The translations under genes were made by a program, and so were the position numbers. Shown one piece after another: positions 15,213 through 23,647 of a stretch of DNA of 28,003 nt. Origin of the DNA: JBBIGV01 sp037447335 (GTDB taxonomy: Bacteria; Bacteroidota; Ignavibacteria; Ignavibacteriales; Ignavibacteriaceae); assembly GCA_037447335.1 (NCBI GenBank), contig JBBIGV010000046.1, positions 1-28,003 on the forward strand. Reading direction: 5' to 3'. Under the pieces are notes generated by a model. That model had not been told where the DNA came from. It ran no database searches and saw only the letters and a list, made by a program, of their open reading frames with translations. Within the stretch, counting starts at the first letter, position 1, and every line of letters begins with the position of its first letter.

Positions 15213-16601
15213 TCACTTCCTGAACTGCCTAATAAACTCTTCAACTTCCGGTAAGCCACCCTGGTAAATGAGATAGCCATTGCTCGGTTCGCGCTCGGTT
15301 ATTTCGCCTGCAATCGGTGTCAGCATTATCTCTCTTACTTTTTCAGGATCAGTGGTTTGACCGAGCGCCCAGCCAAGTTTAACATACGCAGCTTCGGGAA
15401 GCATGTTTGCTGCCGGTATAACGCCAAGATCCATCATTTCTCTTCCGGTTTCGTACACATACATTTGCACATAACCCCAAAGTGTCTGAACAGTCATGTA
15501 TACTGCAACACCGGCATCTTTTGCGCGTTGAAGAGCAGGGTACATCGGCTTATTTACATGTCCAAGCCCTGTTCCAGCAATCACAATCCCTTTGTAACCG
15601 TTGTCAATCAGCGAATCAATTATGTCCGGCTTCATATTAGGATAATAGTAAACGATAGAAACCATCTCCTCAAATACAGGATTGATGAGTACATTCTTAT
15701 CATCTCTTCGTCTTTTATAATCATCACGAAGAGGTGTTATTTTTTCGCGGCTTACAGTTGCAATCGGGATATCACCAATTGTTCTGAAAGTTGAACGGTA
15801 ACTTGAGTGCATTTTTCTCACACGCGTTCCGCGGTGAAGCAGTCCGTAAATATCCGAAGTAGGACCGAACATACAAACCATCACCTCGGCAATATCACTT
15901 TCAGAAGCAGTTTTAACCGCGTGAATAAGATTCAGTGCAGCATCCGATGATGGACGGTCGCTTGAGCGCTGCGAACCAACCATTACTATAGGTACCGGAG
16001 AATTCTGTACCATAAACGATAATGCAGCCGCAGTGTGATGCATTATATCTGTACCATGACCAATCACAATTCCCTGCACGCCTTTTTCAATTTCTTTGCC
16101 TATAGCTTCAGCAACCCCTTTCCAGTGCTGCGGTGCGATGTTTTCGCTGAACTCACCGTAAAGCTTTTCTGTTTCGAGATTGCAGTAATCCGCAAGTTCA
16201 GGTACCGAACCATAAAGTTCACCGGGTGAGAAAGCAGGAATAACTGCGCCGGTTCTGTAATCAAGACGTGATGCAATAGTTCCTCCGGTTCCGAGAAGTT
16301 TTACACGCGGTTTAGCAGGATCGCAGGGAAAATCCTTTTCAGGAATTTTGTATTTGGCTTCACGTCTGCCCAGAACTTTTACTTCTTTAATTTTTTCTGC
16401 GGCAATACCGATGTTGTATCCGATCGGCATCTTAAGCACGATGTGAAATTCATCTGCTGTTTCGGAGCGGGGAAGTATAAGACCTTTATAGCTTCCTTCA
16501 TTTGTTATCAGTTCAACGTCGCTCCATACAGGCGAATTAAATTTTTTCAACACGTGCAGTGCAGTGCCGCGGTAACCTTTGAAATCATTATTGTTGTTCA
16601 T
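15213..16601 (-). CDS. gatD: Archaeal-type Glu-tRNA(Gln) amidotransferase subunit D
   Basis: Asparaginase-like subunit that releases ammonia from an amide donor for GatE, which converts Glu-tRNA(Gln) to Gln-tRNA(Gln). The 462 aa match archaeal GatD. A small beta-barrel N-terminal domain (about 10-80, GYRGTALHVL and DVELITNEGSYKGLILP) is absent from free L-asparaginases. The catalytic set is visible: T105 in GTGGTIAS, T184 and D185 in GHGTD, and K263 in VRKMH. The start codon overlaps the gatE stop by one base (TAATG), so translation is coupled. Ordinary type I asparaginase is unlikely because of the extra domain and the gatE partner. Confidence 0.95.
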   Translation of the reverse strand: MNNNNDFKGYRGTALHVLKKFNSPVWSDVELITNEGSYKGLILPRSETADEFHIVLKMPIGYNIGIAAEKIKEVKVLGRREAKYKIPEKDFPCDPAKPRVKLLGTGGTIASRLDYRTGAVIPAFSPGELYGSVPELADYCNLETEKLYGEFSENIAPQHWKGVAEAIGKEIEKGVQGIVIGHGTDIMHHTAAALSFMVQNSPVPIVMVGSQRSSDRPSSDAALNLIHAVKTASESDIAEVMVCMFGPTSDIYGLLHRGTRVRKMHSSYRSTFRTIGDIPIATVSREKITPLRDDYKRRRDDKNVLINPVFEEMVSIVYYYPNMKPDIIDSLIDNGYKGIVIAGTGLGHVNKPMYPALQRAKDAGVAVYMTVQTLWGYVQMYVYETGREMMDLGVIPAANMLPEAAYVKLGWALGQTTDPEKVREIMLTPIAGEITEREPSNGYLIYQGGLPEVEEFIRQFRK

Positions 16602-18523
16602 TATGATTGAACTCCCTTCGTAAAGCCGATTTTTTCTGCAACAAGTTTTGCCGGGATTCTTCCCCTGAGTTTTTTCATAAGCAAACCCATCAGTATAACC
16701 GGTTCGTTTCCATTGTGATAAATCTTCATATCCTTCAAATCAGCTTTTGCAGAGTTAATTTCACTTTGTAGTTCTTTAAGATTTATTTGCGGAGGGATAA
16801 CTTCATCGCTGAATGCTCCAAGTTCAACAGCATTTTGTAGTGCAGTGAAAAGTGCATCACGCGGAATCTTCCCTTCAGAAAAAGCTTTTAAAATATTTTC
16901 AGGAATATTTTCATTCAACCAGTCAGAAGAATATACAAGCCGCTTCAATCGTTTAGGAAACTGGATCAGAAATACTGCTGCTGTAGTGGGATTAACCCTC
17001 CATTCATTTACTGCTTTTCTGAATAATTCAGCATACTTCGAAACAGAAAGTTCATCAATTGTATCTTTTGGAATTTTAAGCTGCCTATACCATTCCTGTC
17101 TTTTCCAGAATTGTTCGGGGAGCCAGGAGCGGATTTTATCCAATCTTTCCATTGTAATTTTTTTTGGAGGAAGATCTGTATCGGGATACATTCTGTCTGC
17201 GCCGGGGAGAATTCGTTCGAACCCGTTAGTTCCGTCGCTTAATGCCTGTCGTGTTTCTGAAGGAATTCCGATAGTTGCTTCCTTTGCACGAATTGTAATT
17301 TCATTCACAGCGGTTTGTGCATCTTCTTCACCGCCCCAAACAATCACCATTGTATCATCATCCGAAGCATTAGTGAATTTTTTTACTTTCTGCCAATCGG
17401 ATGAAGTAATAGTATCTGTTTTACTATCCGAGTGAATAAGATTCGGAATAGACGTAAGGCATGCAATAACTCTGACACGGTCAGATATTTCTTTTGAAAA
17501 GAAAGTGTTTGTCTGAGTCTGCCAGTGAAGAAGTTCATTAAAACCCTTCAGAACAACGCATTGGATTTTCATCCCGGAATCAACTGCATTTTTAAGCGGG
17601 GCGTAATGAACTTTTTTAAGAAGATTGGCAATGTCGAACGATTCAGCTTTAAATGTTTGATCGGTTATGCCTCTTCGTTTCAATTCTTCACGGAGGCGCA
17701 AAAGATTCCATTGACGCATCGCTTCGTTATGAGTAAGCAAAGGAATGTAACCGATCTTTGAAACGCCTTTTATTTCGACACGAGTTCCTCCGGTTACACT
17801 TACATTTACATCCTGGCGTGCAGCGCCAATTCCGCGTCTTACACGATGAGTGCTTCTGACAAGATTACTGCAAAGCCATGCAACTTCTGCAACTTCGTGC
17901 GGGGTGTGCATGGCAGGTTCAGTTACAGTTTCAATCAACGGCATACCAAGGCGGTCTGTCAGATAAATTCTGTCGTGACCAATATCTGCAACTTCGCGGC
18001 AGGAATCTTCTTCAATAGACATCTGCACAATTTTTACTTTACGGTCTCTGTATGGAATCCATCCATCAAGTGCATAAATAGCAGTGCGCTGAAAACCGGT
18101 AGGTATGCTGCCATCAAGATATTGCTTGCGCGCAATGTGAAGCTCATCAACAATATTACAATTGTAAAGCATACCAATTCCTATTGCAATTTCAAGCGCT
18201 TCTTCATTTATAAGAAACGGCGGTGTGTCATCCATTTCATAAGTGCATACAGTTTCGCGTTTGATCCGGTAAATAATTTCCTTTTTTGTTTTGAATTCCA
18301 TTAGTGCAGTGCCGTCATAAACTCCCATCTCGGAGAGGGTTGGACGCATGTGACGCAATATTTCTGCATCGTATTCTTTACTGTATTGACCGGCCGGGCA
18401 GCGGCAGAAGAGTTTTTTTTCTGTAAATAACTGTTGATGAATTTCGAGACCGGATTTAAATCCAACTTTTTGGTAATCCTCGTCGGTCATTTCACGGAAG
18501 GGTTTTAATATGAAGTCGTACAT
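16601..18523 (-). CDS. gatE: Archaeal-type Glu-tRNA(Gln) amidotransferase subunit E
   Basis: Kinase and transamidase subunit of the GatDE complex: it phosphorylates Glu on tRNA(Gln) and amidates it with ammonia from GatD. At 640 aa it is much longer than bacterial GatB (about 480), as expected for GatE. The cradle domain starts with VGFKSGLEIHQQL, has CRCPAG and MDDTPPFLIN, and continues through IGAARQDVNVSVTGGTRVEIKG. An AspRS-like insert sits at about residues 290-425. The helical and YqeY-like tail ends with LMKKLRGRIPAKLV. A TATATTTC element is 30 bp upstream. GatB was rejected because of the insert and the gatD partner. Confidence 0.95.
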   Translation of the reverse strand: MYDFILKPFREMTDEDYQKVGFKSGLEIHQQLFTEKKLFCRCPAGQYSKEYDAEILRHMRPTLSEMGVYDGTALMEFKTKKEIIYRIKRETVCTYEMDDTPPFLINEEALEIAIGIGMLYNCNIVDELHIARKQYLDGSIPTGFQRTAIYALDGWIPYRDRKVKIVQMSIEEDSCREVADIGHDRIYLTDRLGMPLIETVTEPAMHTPHEVAEVAWLCSNLVRSTHRVRRGIGAARQDVNVSVTGGTRVEIKGVSKIGYIPLLTHNEAMRQWNLLRLREELKRRGITDQTFKAESFDIANLLKKVHYAPLKNAVDSGMKIQCVVLKGFNELLHWQTQTNTFFSKEISDRVRVIACLTSIPNLIHSDSKTDTITSSDWQKVKKFTNASDDDTMVIVWGGEEDAQTAVNEITIRAKEATIGIPSETRQALSDGTNGFERILPGADRMYPDTDLPPKKITMERLDKIRSWLPEQFWKRQEWYRQLKIPKDTIDELSVSKYAELFRKAVNEWRVNPTTAAVFLIQFPKRLKRLVYSSDWLNENIPENILKAFSEGKIPRDALFTALQNAVELGAFSDEVIPPQINLKELQSEINSAKADLKDMKIYHNGNEPVILMGLLMKKLRGRIPAKLVAEKIGFTKGVQS

Positions 18524-18552
18524 AGTTTGTAAAAATGTTTTAAGTTAACAAT

Positions 18553-18560
18553 GAAATATA
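18553..18560 (-). promoter_or_regulatory. Candidate -10 element for gatE-gatD
   Basis: TATATTTC on the minus strand, 30 bp before the gatE ATG, one base from the TATATTTG elements seen before other genes here. No good -35 was found. Confidence 0.35.
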
Positions 18561-18691
18561 ATGAAAGTGAAGGAAGTGGCGGAAAGATTTTGTGGCTGGG
18601 AATGGCATTTTCCGTGCTGAGTGTATTAGAGAGTATCTTTGCTTCCCCTGTGTTCTAAAAAAAGTGAATCCTGCAGACTGCTTCCATCAAT

Positions 18692-19177
18692 CTACTTTTT
18701 CTTAATCTCATAGAAAAACTCACCAATGTAATGCCGATGCCAGTACCCCAACAACTTTTCTTTAAGAAATTCAACGTACTTGATTTTATCTTCTCTTATA
18801 GCGCCTATGCACATCGGGCACGGCTCGAAGGTAGAAAGGATGATCAATTTATTCCTGTCAAGCGAATTGAAATTATCCATGCCCATTGAGCTTATTGCAT
18901 CCGAAATAGCATTTATCTCTGCATGACCACAGGCATTTCCGTACCGAAGTACGGTATTATAACCGCGACCGACTATCTTTCCATCATACAGAAGAAACGC
19001 CGCAGCCTGAACATCATTCGCTTCAATCGCTTTTTGTGCGAGAGTTGTCAGTTCTTTTCTGTAAATGCTGTGTAGTTCCGAAGTGAAAGAGATTTTGTAT
19101 ATCTGAGACCTGAATAAAAATGCAAATAAAATAAACAGGGGACGTATAACGAGGATAAGTAATGCGGCTTTCTTCAT
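18692..19177 (-). CDS. Membrane-anchored CMP/dCMP deaminase-family protein
   Basis: A 161-aa zinc-dependent deaminase-fold protein. The zinc site is complete: H85-A-E87 in GHAEINA, and C120 and C123 in EPCPMCIGAI. E87 is the proton shuttle. This pattern fits the CMP/dCMP, guanine and tRNA-adenosine deaminase superfamily; the substrate cannot be assigned. Residues 1-23 (MKKAALLILV...FAFLF) form a hydrophobic N-terminal helix with flanking basic residues, which is unusual for these normally soluble enzymes. A later start would remove it, but no better start is visible before the domain. It begins 4 bp after the methyltransferase gene, last of a four-gene operon. Confidence 0.85.
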   Translation of the reverse strand: MKKAALLILVIRPLFILFAFLFRSQIYKISFTSELHSIYRKELTTLAQKAIEANDVQAAAFLLYDGKIVGRGYNTVLRYGNACGHAEINAISDAISSMGMDNFNSLDRNKLIILSTFEPCPMCIGAIREDKIKYVEFLKEKLLGYWHRHYIGEFFYEIKKK

Positions 19178-19181
19178 GCCA

Positions 19182-19976
19182 TTAATTATTTTTTTTTACA
19201 ACGGCAATATAATAATCTCCTATGAATGAGAACGGATAAATGTTTTCAATACGGTTATCAATCTTATCAAGAATCCGGCTGATGCGCGGATATTTCCGGT
19301 ACCAGTGTTCAGCAGGAGGTGTAGGTGCAAAAACTCTCAATGCTTTAAATGATTCAGTTTTAAAATTTTCTTTAAATATAGTTTTGAATTTCCTCGGAGA
19401 ATGGTATCGGACAAAAATTTTTTCGTTACCAACGTTTGCTATAATACCTTTACTTCTCATTCTTCTGAAAGCTCTGTTGAATTCTCCCTTAAAGATCAAC
19501 AGGAACTCCCACAGGCAAAACGACGGCATAACAACAGCTATAAAATAACCACCGGGTTTAAGCAGCTTATTTAATTTTTCAGGAAGAAATGAAAGATCGC
19601 CAACGCAGTTTAGTCCGCCAAGATTTGAAAGTATTGCATCAAATTGCTGACCGTAAAGATCATCCATTTCTGTAAAGTTCATTTTTTTTAACTGAAGGTT
19701 GGGATGAAATCCTTTTGCTGCAGCATTGGCAAGCATCTTATCGGAAATGTCAGTAGCAAGAATATTGTAGCCCTTATTTGCAAAGTAGTGAGCATCTATT
19801 CCGCTGCCGCAGTTAAGCTCAAGCATGCTTGCCGGCGGCGAAACGTATAGATTAACGACCTCGTAATATTTTTCGCGCATAACCCTGACAGGTATATTTG
19901 TTTCCTGTATGGCATCGTACTCATCAGCCATTTTTCCGAAGCCGGTGTTAACTGCGTTAAGATTTACTTTGCTCAT
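19182..19976 (-). CDS. Class I SAM-dependent methyltransferase
   Basis: A 264-aa methyltransferase. Motif I is LELNCGSGIDAHYFA (about residues 53-67), beta-2 is ILATDISDKML, and the motif IV region is FDAILSNLGGLNCV, then LLKPGGYFIAV. The C-terminal half has hydrophobic and basic stretches (SFCLWEFLLIFKGEFNRAFRRM), which may touch the membrane. Its ATG overlaps the stop of the radical SAM gene by 4 bp (19973-19976), so the two are translationally coupled. The substrate is unknown; the neighbours suggest a small molecule, lipid or glycan rather than DNA or rRNA, which is inference. Confidence 0.87.
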   Translation of the reverse strand: MSKVNLNAVNTGFGKMADEYDAIQETNIPVRVMREKYYEVVNLYVSPPASMLELNCGSGIDAHYFANKGYNILATDISDKMLANAAAKGFHPNLQLKKMNFTEMDDLYGQQFDAILSNLGGLNCVGDLSFLPEKLNKLLKPGGYFIAVVMPSFCLWEFLLIFKGEFNRAFRRMRSKGIIANVGNEKIFVRYHSPRKFKTIFKENFKTESFKALRVFAPTPPAEHWYRKYPRISRILDKIDNRIENIYPFSFIGDYYIAVVKKNN

Positions 19977-21427
19977 TTCAAATTTATTGATGGTGATAAT
20001 TTTTCTTCCTTTAAGAATGGCATCAGCTTTCTCCTTAGCTGAATAAATTTGAGGAGATAATATGGAAGTTTAATGAAATTTTTCAATTCAATATTTTTCA
20101 TGATCTTATAAATTCTGTATTCGGCATGAACAAACCGGTGAAGTATTTTATAGAAAGATCTTTCATAAGTACCGGTGAACATAAGATCGAGATCGTCGGA
20201 ATCGGCCCAGTTTGTTTTATCTTTCAATTCACTTTTTACCCTTTCATAAAATTTTGTACCGGGCAGAGGATAAGAGACAGAAATACCGATATCTTCCGGC
20301 AGACAATCTCTGATCATTTTACGTGTAAGGCTTATATCTGTCCAAACCTCACCTGTATATCCAAACTGAATGAAGAATGCGATTTCCATTCCCGCTCTGT
20401 GAACCTTTTTTGCTGATTCATATATCTGTTCAACTGTTGTGCCTTTGTCCATTGCATCGAGAATTTTCTGACTTCCGGATTCTGCACCAACCCAAATGAT
20501 TTCGCAGCCTGATTCTTTCAGATCATTTATAGTATTGCCGCGAAGCAAAAGATCGGGGCGCGATAAACATTTATAGGGAACAATAGTATTTAACTTTTTC
20601 AACTTAACAGCAAATTCTTTTATCCAATCAGGTTTTAAACCGAAGATGTCATCTGTAATCCAGATATGATCAATCTGATAATCATTTTTTAGTTGTTTTA
20701 TCTGTTCTGCTGCTTTGAGCGGCGAACGGCTGTGATAAATCTGTCCATATAACGGCTTGGCGCACCAGTTGCATCTGTACGGACAGCCGCGTGTTGTTGA
20801 GATGTTAAGCGAGTAATAACCATGATGCTCATACCAGATCTTTTTATAACGGTTAATATCAACGAATGCATAATCCGGATCCGGTATTTCATCAAGGTTA
20901 GTTATTAATTTTTGCTTCGGCGTAGAAACAATTTCCCCGTTTTTAAAAAATTTTAATCCATAAATATTTTCTTTTTCGGCGTTAAAATTATCAGCAGCTA
21001 AAGAATCAACAACCTGCTTAAGAGTAATTTCTCCTTCACCAACGATTATAGCGTCGCAGCCTGCATTTAAATAGTAAGAGGAATAATCCGTTGCATCAGA
21101 ACTGTAGATGATTACCGGCAAGCCAAGTTTTTTTGCTTCCTTAATGAATTGTACTGATGCGTTCCGCATGTTTGACAAACACATCTTCGTGAGATAGTTA
21201 AACTCATCATCATAAATTAAAACAAGATCGGGTTTCTCAACTTTCATTAACGTAATGAATTCGTTTGTATCTTCACTCAACATTGCATCGAAGAATTTAA
21301 CCTCATATCCATTTTGCTTCAGTATGGTTGCAGCGTAGAGAGTGCCCAGCGGAGGATAAGGCATGTTCCGCTCAAGCTCTTTCGGGTCGAGAATTCTGAA
21401 GTATGATTGTCCGATCAGTATTTTCAT
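19973..21427 (-). CDS. Cobalamin-binding-domain radical SAM protein
   Basis: A 484-aa class B-type radical SAM enzyme. An N-terminal B12-binding-like Rossmann domain (about 1-140, with PYPPLGTLYAATILKQNGYEV) comes first. The radical SAM core has the cluster motif C215-x3-C219-x2-C222 in TTRGCPYRCNWCAKP. Later come WITDDIFGLKPDWIKEF and GAESGSQKILDAMDKGTT, both normal for the core. Related enzymes perform methylations, rearrangements or ring formation on lipids, hopanoids, pigments and antibiotics, and the reaction here cannot be named. It overlaps the upstream glycosyltransferase gene and the downstream methyltransferase gene by 4 bp each. Confidence 0.92.
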   Translation of the reverse strand: MKILIGQSYFRILDPKELERNMPYPPLGTLYAATILKQNGYEVKFFDAMLSEDTNEFITLMKVEKPDLVLIYDDEFNYLTKMCLSNMRNASVQFIKEAKKLGLPVIIYSSDATDYSSYYLNAGCDAIIVGEGEITLKQVVDSLAADNFNAEKENIYGLKFFKNGEIVSTPKQKLITNLDEIPDPDYAFVDINRYKKIWYEHHGYYSLNISTTRGCPYRCNWCAKPLYGQIYHSRSPLKAAEQIKQLKNDYQIDHIWITDDIFGLKPDWIKEFAVKLKKLNTIVPYKCLSRPDLLLRGNTINDLKESGCEIIWVGAESGSQKILDAMDKGTTVEQIYESAKKVHRAGMEIAFFIQFGYTGEVWTDISLTRKMIRDCLPEDIGISVSYPLPGTKFYERVKSELKDKTNWADSDDLDLMFTGTYERSFYKILHRFVHAEYRIYKIMKNIELKNFIKLPYYLLKFIQLRRKLMPFLKEEKLSPSINLK

Positions 21428-23424
21428 TTTAATGCAGCAATTTTTTTATCCGGATTTATTTCATTACCGGTATTCCGGGCGCTCTCATTTGATTTGTAAA
21501 TTCTCATGTAATCATTCCAGGCTTCATCAAATAACAAGCTGATTCTTGCGCGGTGGTCATTTGTATGCAGCTTCAAAATATTGTCGCTTAACTTAAGAGA
21601 GCCTTCTTTACCGTAGCGAAGCAATTTTTCACGATAAAGTGTCCGGTAAAAGTATTTTAATATCTTATTAATGGGAATAAAAAGCCCGTACAATTTTGAT
21701 GATTTAATATCCGATGTGGTTTTCAATTTAAAATTCGGAAAGAATTCATTCAGCCATTCATTCTGATTTTGAAACCTGCTGATCATCAATTCGTTTTTAA
21801 AAGGCTTCAGAGAGATTATCTGATGTGCCACAAAAAAATCCCCGGGTGAATTAACAACAAGATTTGTTTCGTCTATCATATGATTTACACAAATCTGGTT
21901 GCGCGCCTTAAACATTAACGAGAGAAGATGAATTATGAAATAAACAATAAAAACAGTATTTGGTTTGGTTATAATGAACAGGTCTATATCATCGTGGTCT
22001 TCTTCATAGTAATTAGCCGAGCCGCCGCTGAATGCTATTGCAGAGGTGAAAGGAATTTTGTTAAGCATATTCATAAGCTGTGAAAATCTTCTTCTGCCAA
22101 TTTGCAGCTTTCTCTTATCATAATATTTGTATCTTGAATTCTTAAGATAAATGTAATCGCCGTTAACAAGAATTTTATCTTCACATTGCAGACTCTGAAT
22201 TGCAATTCCGATTTCACCCTCGTTACTTTTTATATCAAATAAATTTTTCAGCAGATCATCTTTTTTTATTCCGGAGTTGAACAGGCTTGCATACAGCAAA
22301 GTTTTTTTCACAGCTTCTGTAGCTTGAACTGCTTTTGTTACATTGATACCAATAACACGTTTTACATGCGATTCCAGTGCAGAGAGTATCTCTTCAAGCT
22401 GTTTTTGCATAAGCACGGGCGAGTATTTTATATCATAATCAATTCCCGATGTCCCGTTCAACTTTTGATATAAAACGTCAAAACCTTTTTGGCAGGAAAG
22501 ATCATCATAAGGATTAACAAGAACCGAATCCGGGGATGAGATTTCTTCAGTTGCAGTGCCTGAACTGCAAAGTATCGGCAGCCTGTAATGCATTGCTTCG
22601 AGTACCGGCAGTCCGAATCCCTCTTCAAAGCTTGTATGCACAAACGCAGAGGCATTGTTGTAAAGTGAATGCAGTGATGCATCATCAACAAATCCTTTGA
22701 ATTCTATTTCAGGATGCGAGCCAGAACTTCTGATCATATCCTTCACTTCGCGTGATCTGATCCATGTTTCACCGGCAATTACCAGCTTGAAGCCGCTATT
22801 ATTTTTTTCATTCCACCTTAAAAAATTTTTTATAAGAAAGTTCAGATTCTTTCGAGGTTCAACATGCCCCACATAAAGAAAGTAAGGCTTGTGTCCGTTC
22901 TTGCCGGAAGATAACTGCCCGTTTAATCTTGAGTAAGATTGAAGAAGGAATATATTTGCTTTTGGTATTCCGAGATATTCATGAATTTTATCTTTTGAGT
23001 GATTACTGATTGTTACGATAACCGGATTTTGATTTAAGGTCTGCTTCAACAGCAGTTTGTAATACTTAACGAATACTTTAGAATAGAAATGCGGATGTGA
23101 AAGAAAAGAAAGATCGTGAATTATAACCACCGCAGGTTTTTGAAATGAGCGCGGTAAAAAATAATTAGGAAAAATTGCCGCATCAATTTCTTCCCGCATC
23201 ATTTCATTCTTAACCGAAAACCAAAAGTATGAATGCCTCCTGAATCCTCCTCTGCTTATAAAAGGCAGCTTTTTGAAAACAGAGTTTCTGATTTCTCCTT
23301 CACCCGGGGTAAAAGTAATTATTTTATGTTCTGAATTGTTTAGCTTCTCAAGCAGGGTTTCTACATATCTTCCCGTACCCGTTGGTCTTGCACTGAGTGC
23401 AGAAATATCAATACCGATTTTCAT
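21424..23424 (-). CDS. GT4 glycosyltransferase fused to a nucleotidyltransferase-like domain
   Basis: A 666-aa two-part protein. Residues 1 to about 350 form a GT-B family 4 glycosyltransferase: GTGRYVETLLEKL at the N-terminus, YVGHVEPRKNLNFLI (184-198), and the E-x7-E donor-binding motif EEGFGLPVLEAM (267-278). Residues 365-430 look like a winged helix. About 455-640 resemble a nucleotidyltransferase domain, with AFSGGSANYYEEDHDDIDLFIIT (GGS at 467-469, D-x-D near 479-481) followed by a hydrophobic helix (491-504) and QICVNHMIDE. The second half resembles stand-alone proteins known in other genomes. First gene of the operon; its stop overlaps the radical SAM start by 4 bp. Confidence 0.88.
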   Translation of the reverse strand: MKIGIDISALSARPTGTGRYVETLLEKLNNSEHKIITFTPGEGEIRNSVFKKLPFISRGGFRRHSYFWFSVKNEMMREEIDAAIFPNYFLPRSFQKPAVVIIHDLSFLSHPHFYSKVFVKYYKLLLKQTLNQNPVIVTISNHSKDKIHEYLGIPKANIFLLQSYSRLNGQLSSGKNGHKPYFLYVGHVEPRKNLNFLIKNFLRWNEKNNSGFKLVIAGETWIRSREVKDMIRSSGSHPEIEFKGFVDDASLHSLYNNASAFVHTSFEEGFGLPVLEAMHYRLPILCSSGTATEEISSPDSVLVNPYDDLSCQKGFDVLYQKLNGTSGIDYDIKYSPVLMQKQLEEILSALESHVKRVIGINVTKAVQATEAVKKTLLYASLFNSGIKKDDLLKNLFDIKSNEGEIGIAIQSLQCEDKILVNGDYIYLKNSRYKYYDKRKLQIGRRRFSQLMNMLNKIPFTSAIAFSGGSANYYEEDHDDIDLFIITKPNTVFIVYFIIHLLSLMFKARNQICVNHMIDETNLVVNSPGDFFVAHQIISLKPFKNELMISRFQNQNEWLNEFFPNFKLKTTSDIKSSKLYGLFIPINKILKYFYRTLYREKLLRYGKEGSLKLSDNILKLHTNDHRARISLLFDEAWNDYMRIYKSNESARNTGNEINPDKKIAALK

Positions 23425-23647
23425 ATAAGATTATTATTACCTTTTCCTAAATGTTTATTTGCTGATGCTTTTTACTAAAAGACAATAATTGGGTGAAACG
23501 TTAGTATGAACTATGAATTTTTAGTGACAAGGGTAAGAGAAAATTGGTTGTATTAAAATGGATAAAACAGACAAATTAACATAATTTTGTATCCTCAATT
23601 TATTAGAATATATTTTATTAAATTGACACAGTCATCTGATGTAAAAA
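23425..23647. promoter_or_regulatory. Divergent promoter region between the GT4 operon and dnaG
   Basis: An AT-rich 223-bp gap between two divergent transcription units. On the plus strand TAATTTTG (23582-23589) fits the TAnnTTTG -7 pattern, 58 bp before the dnaG ATG, but no -33 TTG lies at the right spacing. No comparable element was clear on the minus strand. No terminator or structured RNA was seen. Confidence 0.4.

Noticed and set aside
15034..15267. Small ORFs on both strands across the repeat before gatD
   Set aside because: They exist because the palindrome lacks stops; the encoded sequences have no protein-like pattern and overlap gatD or each other.
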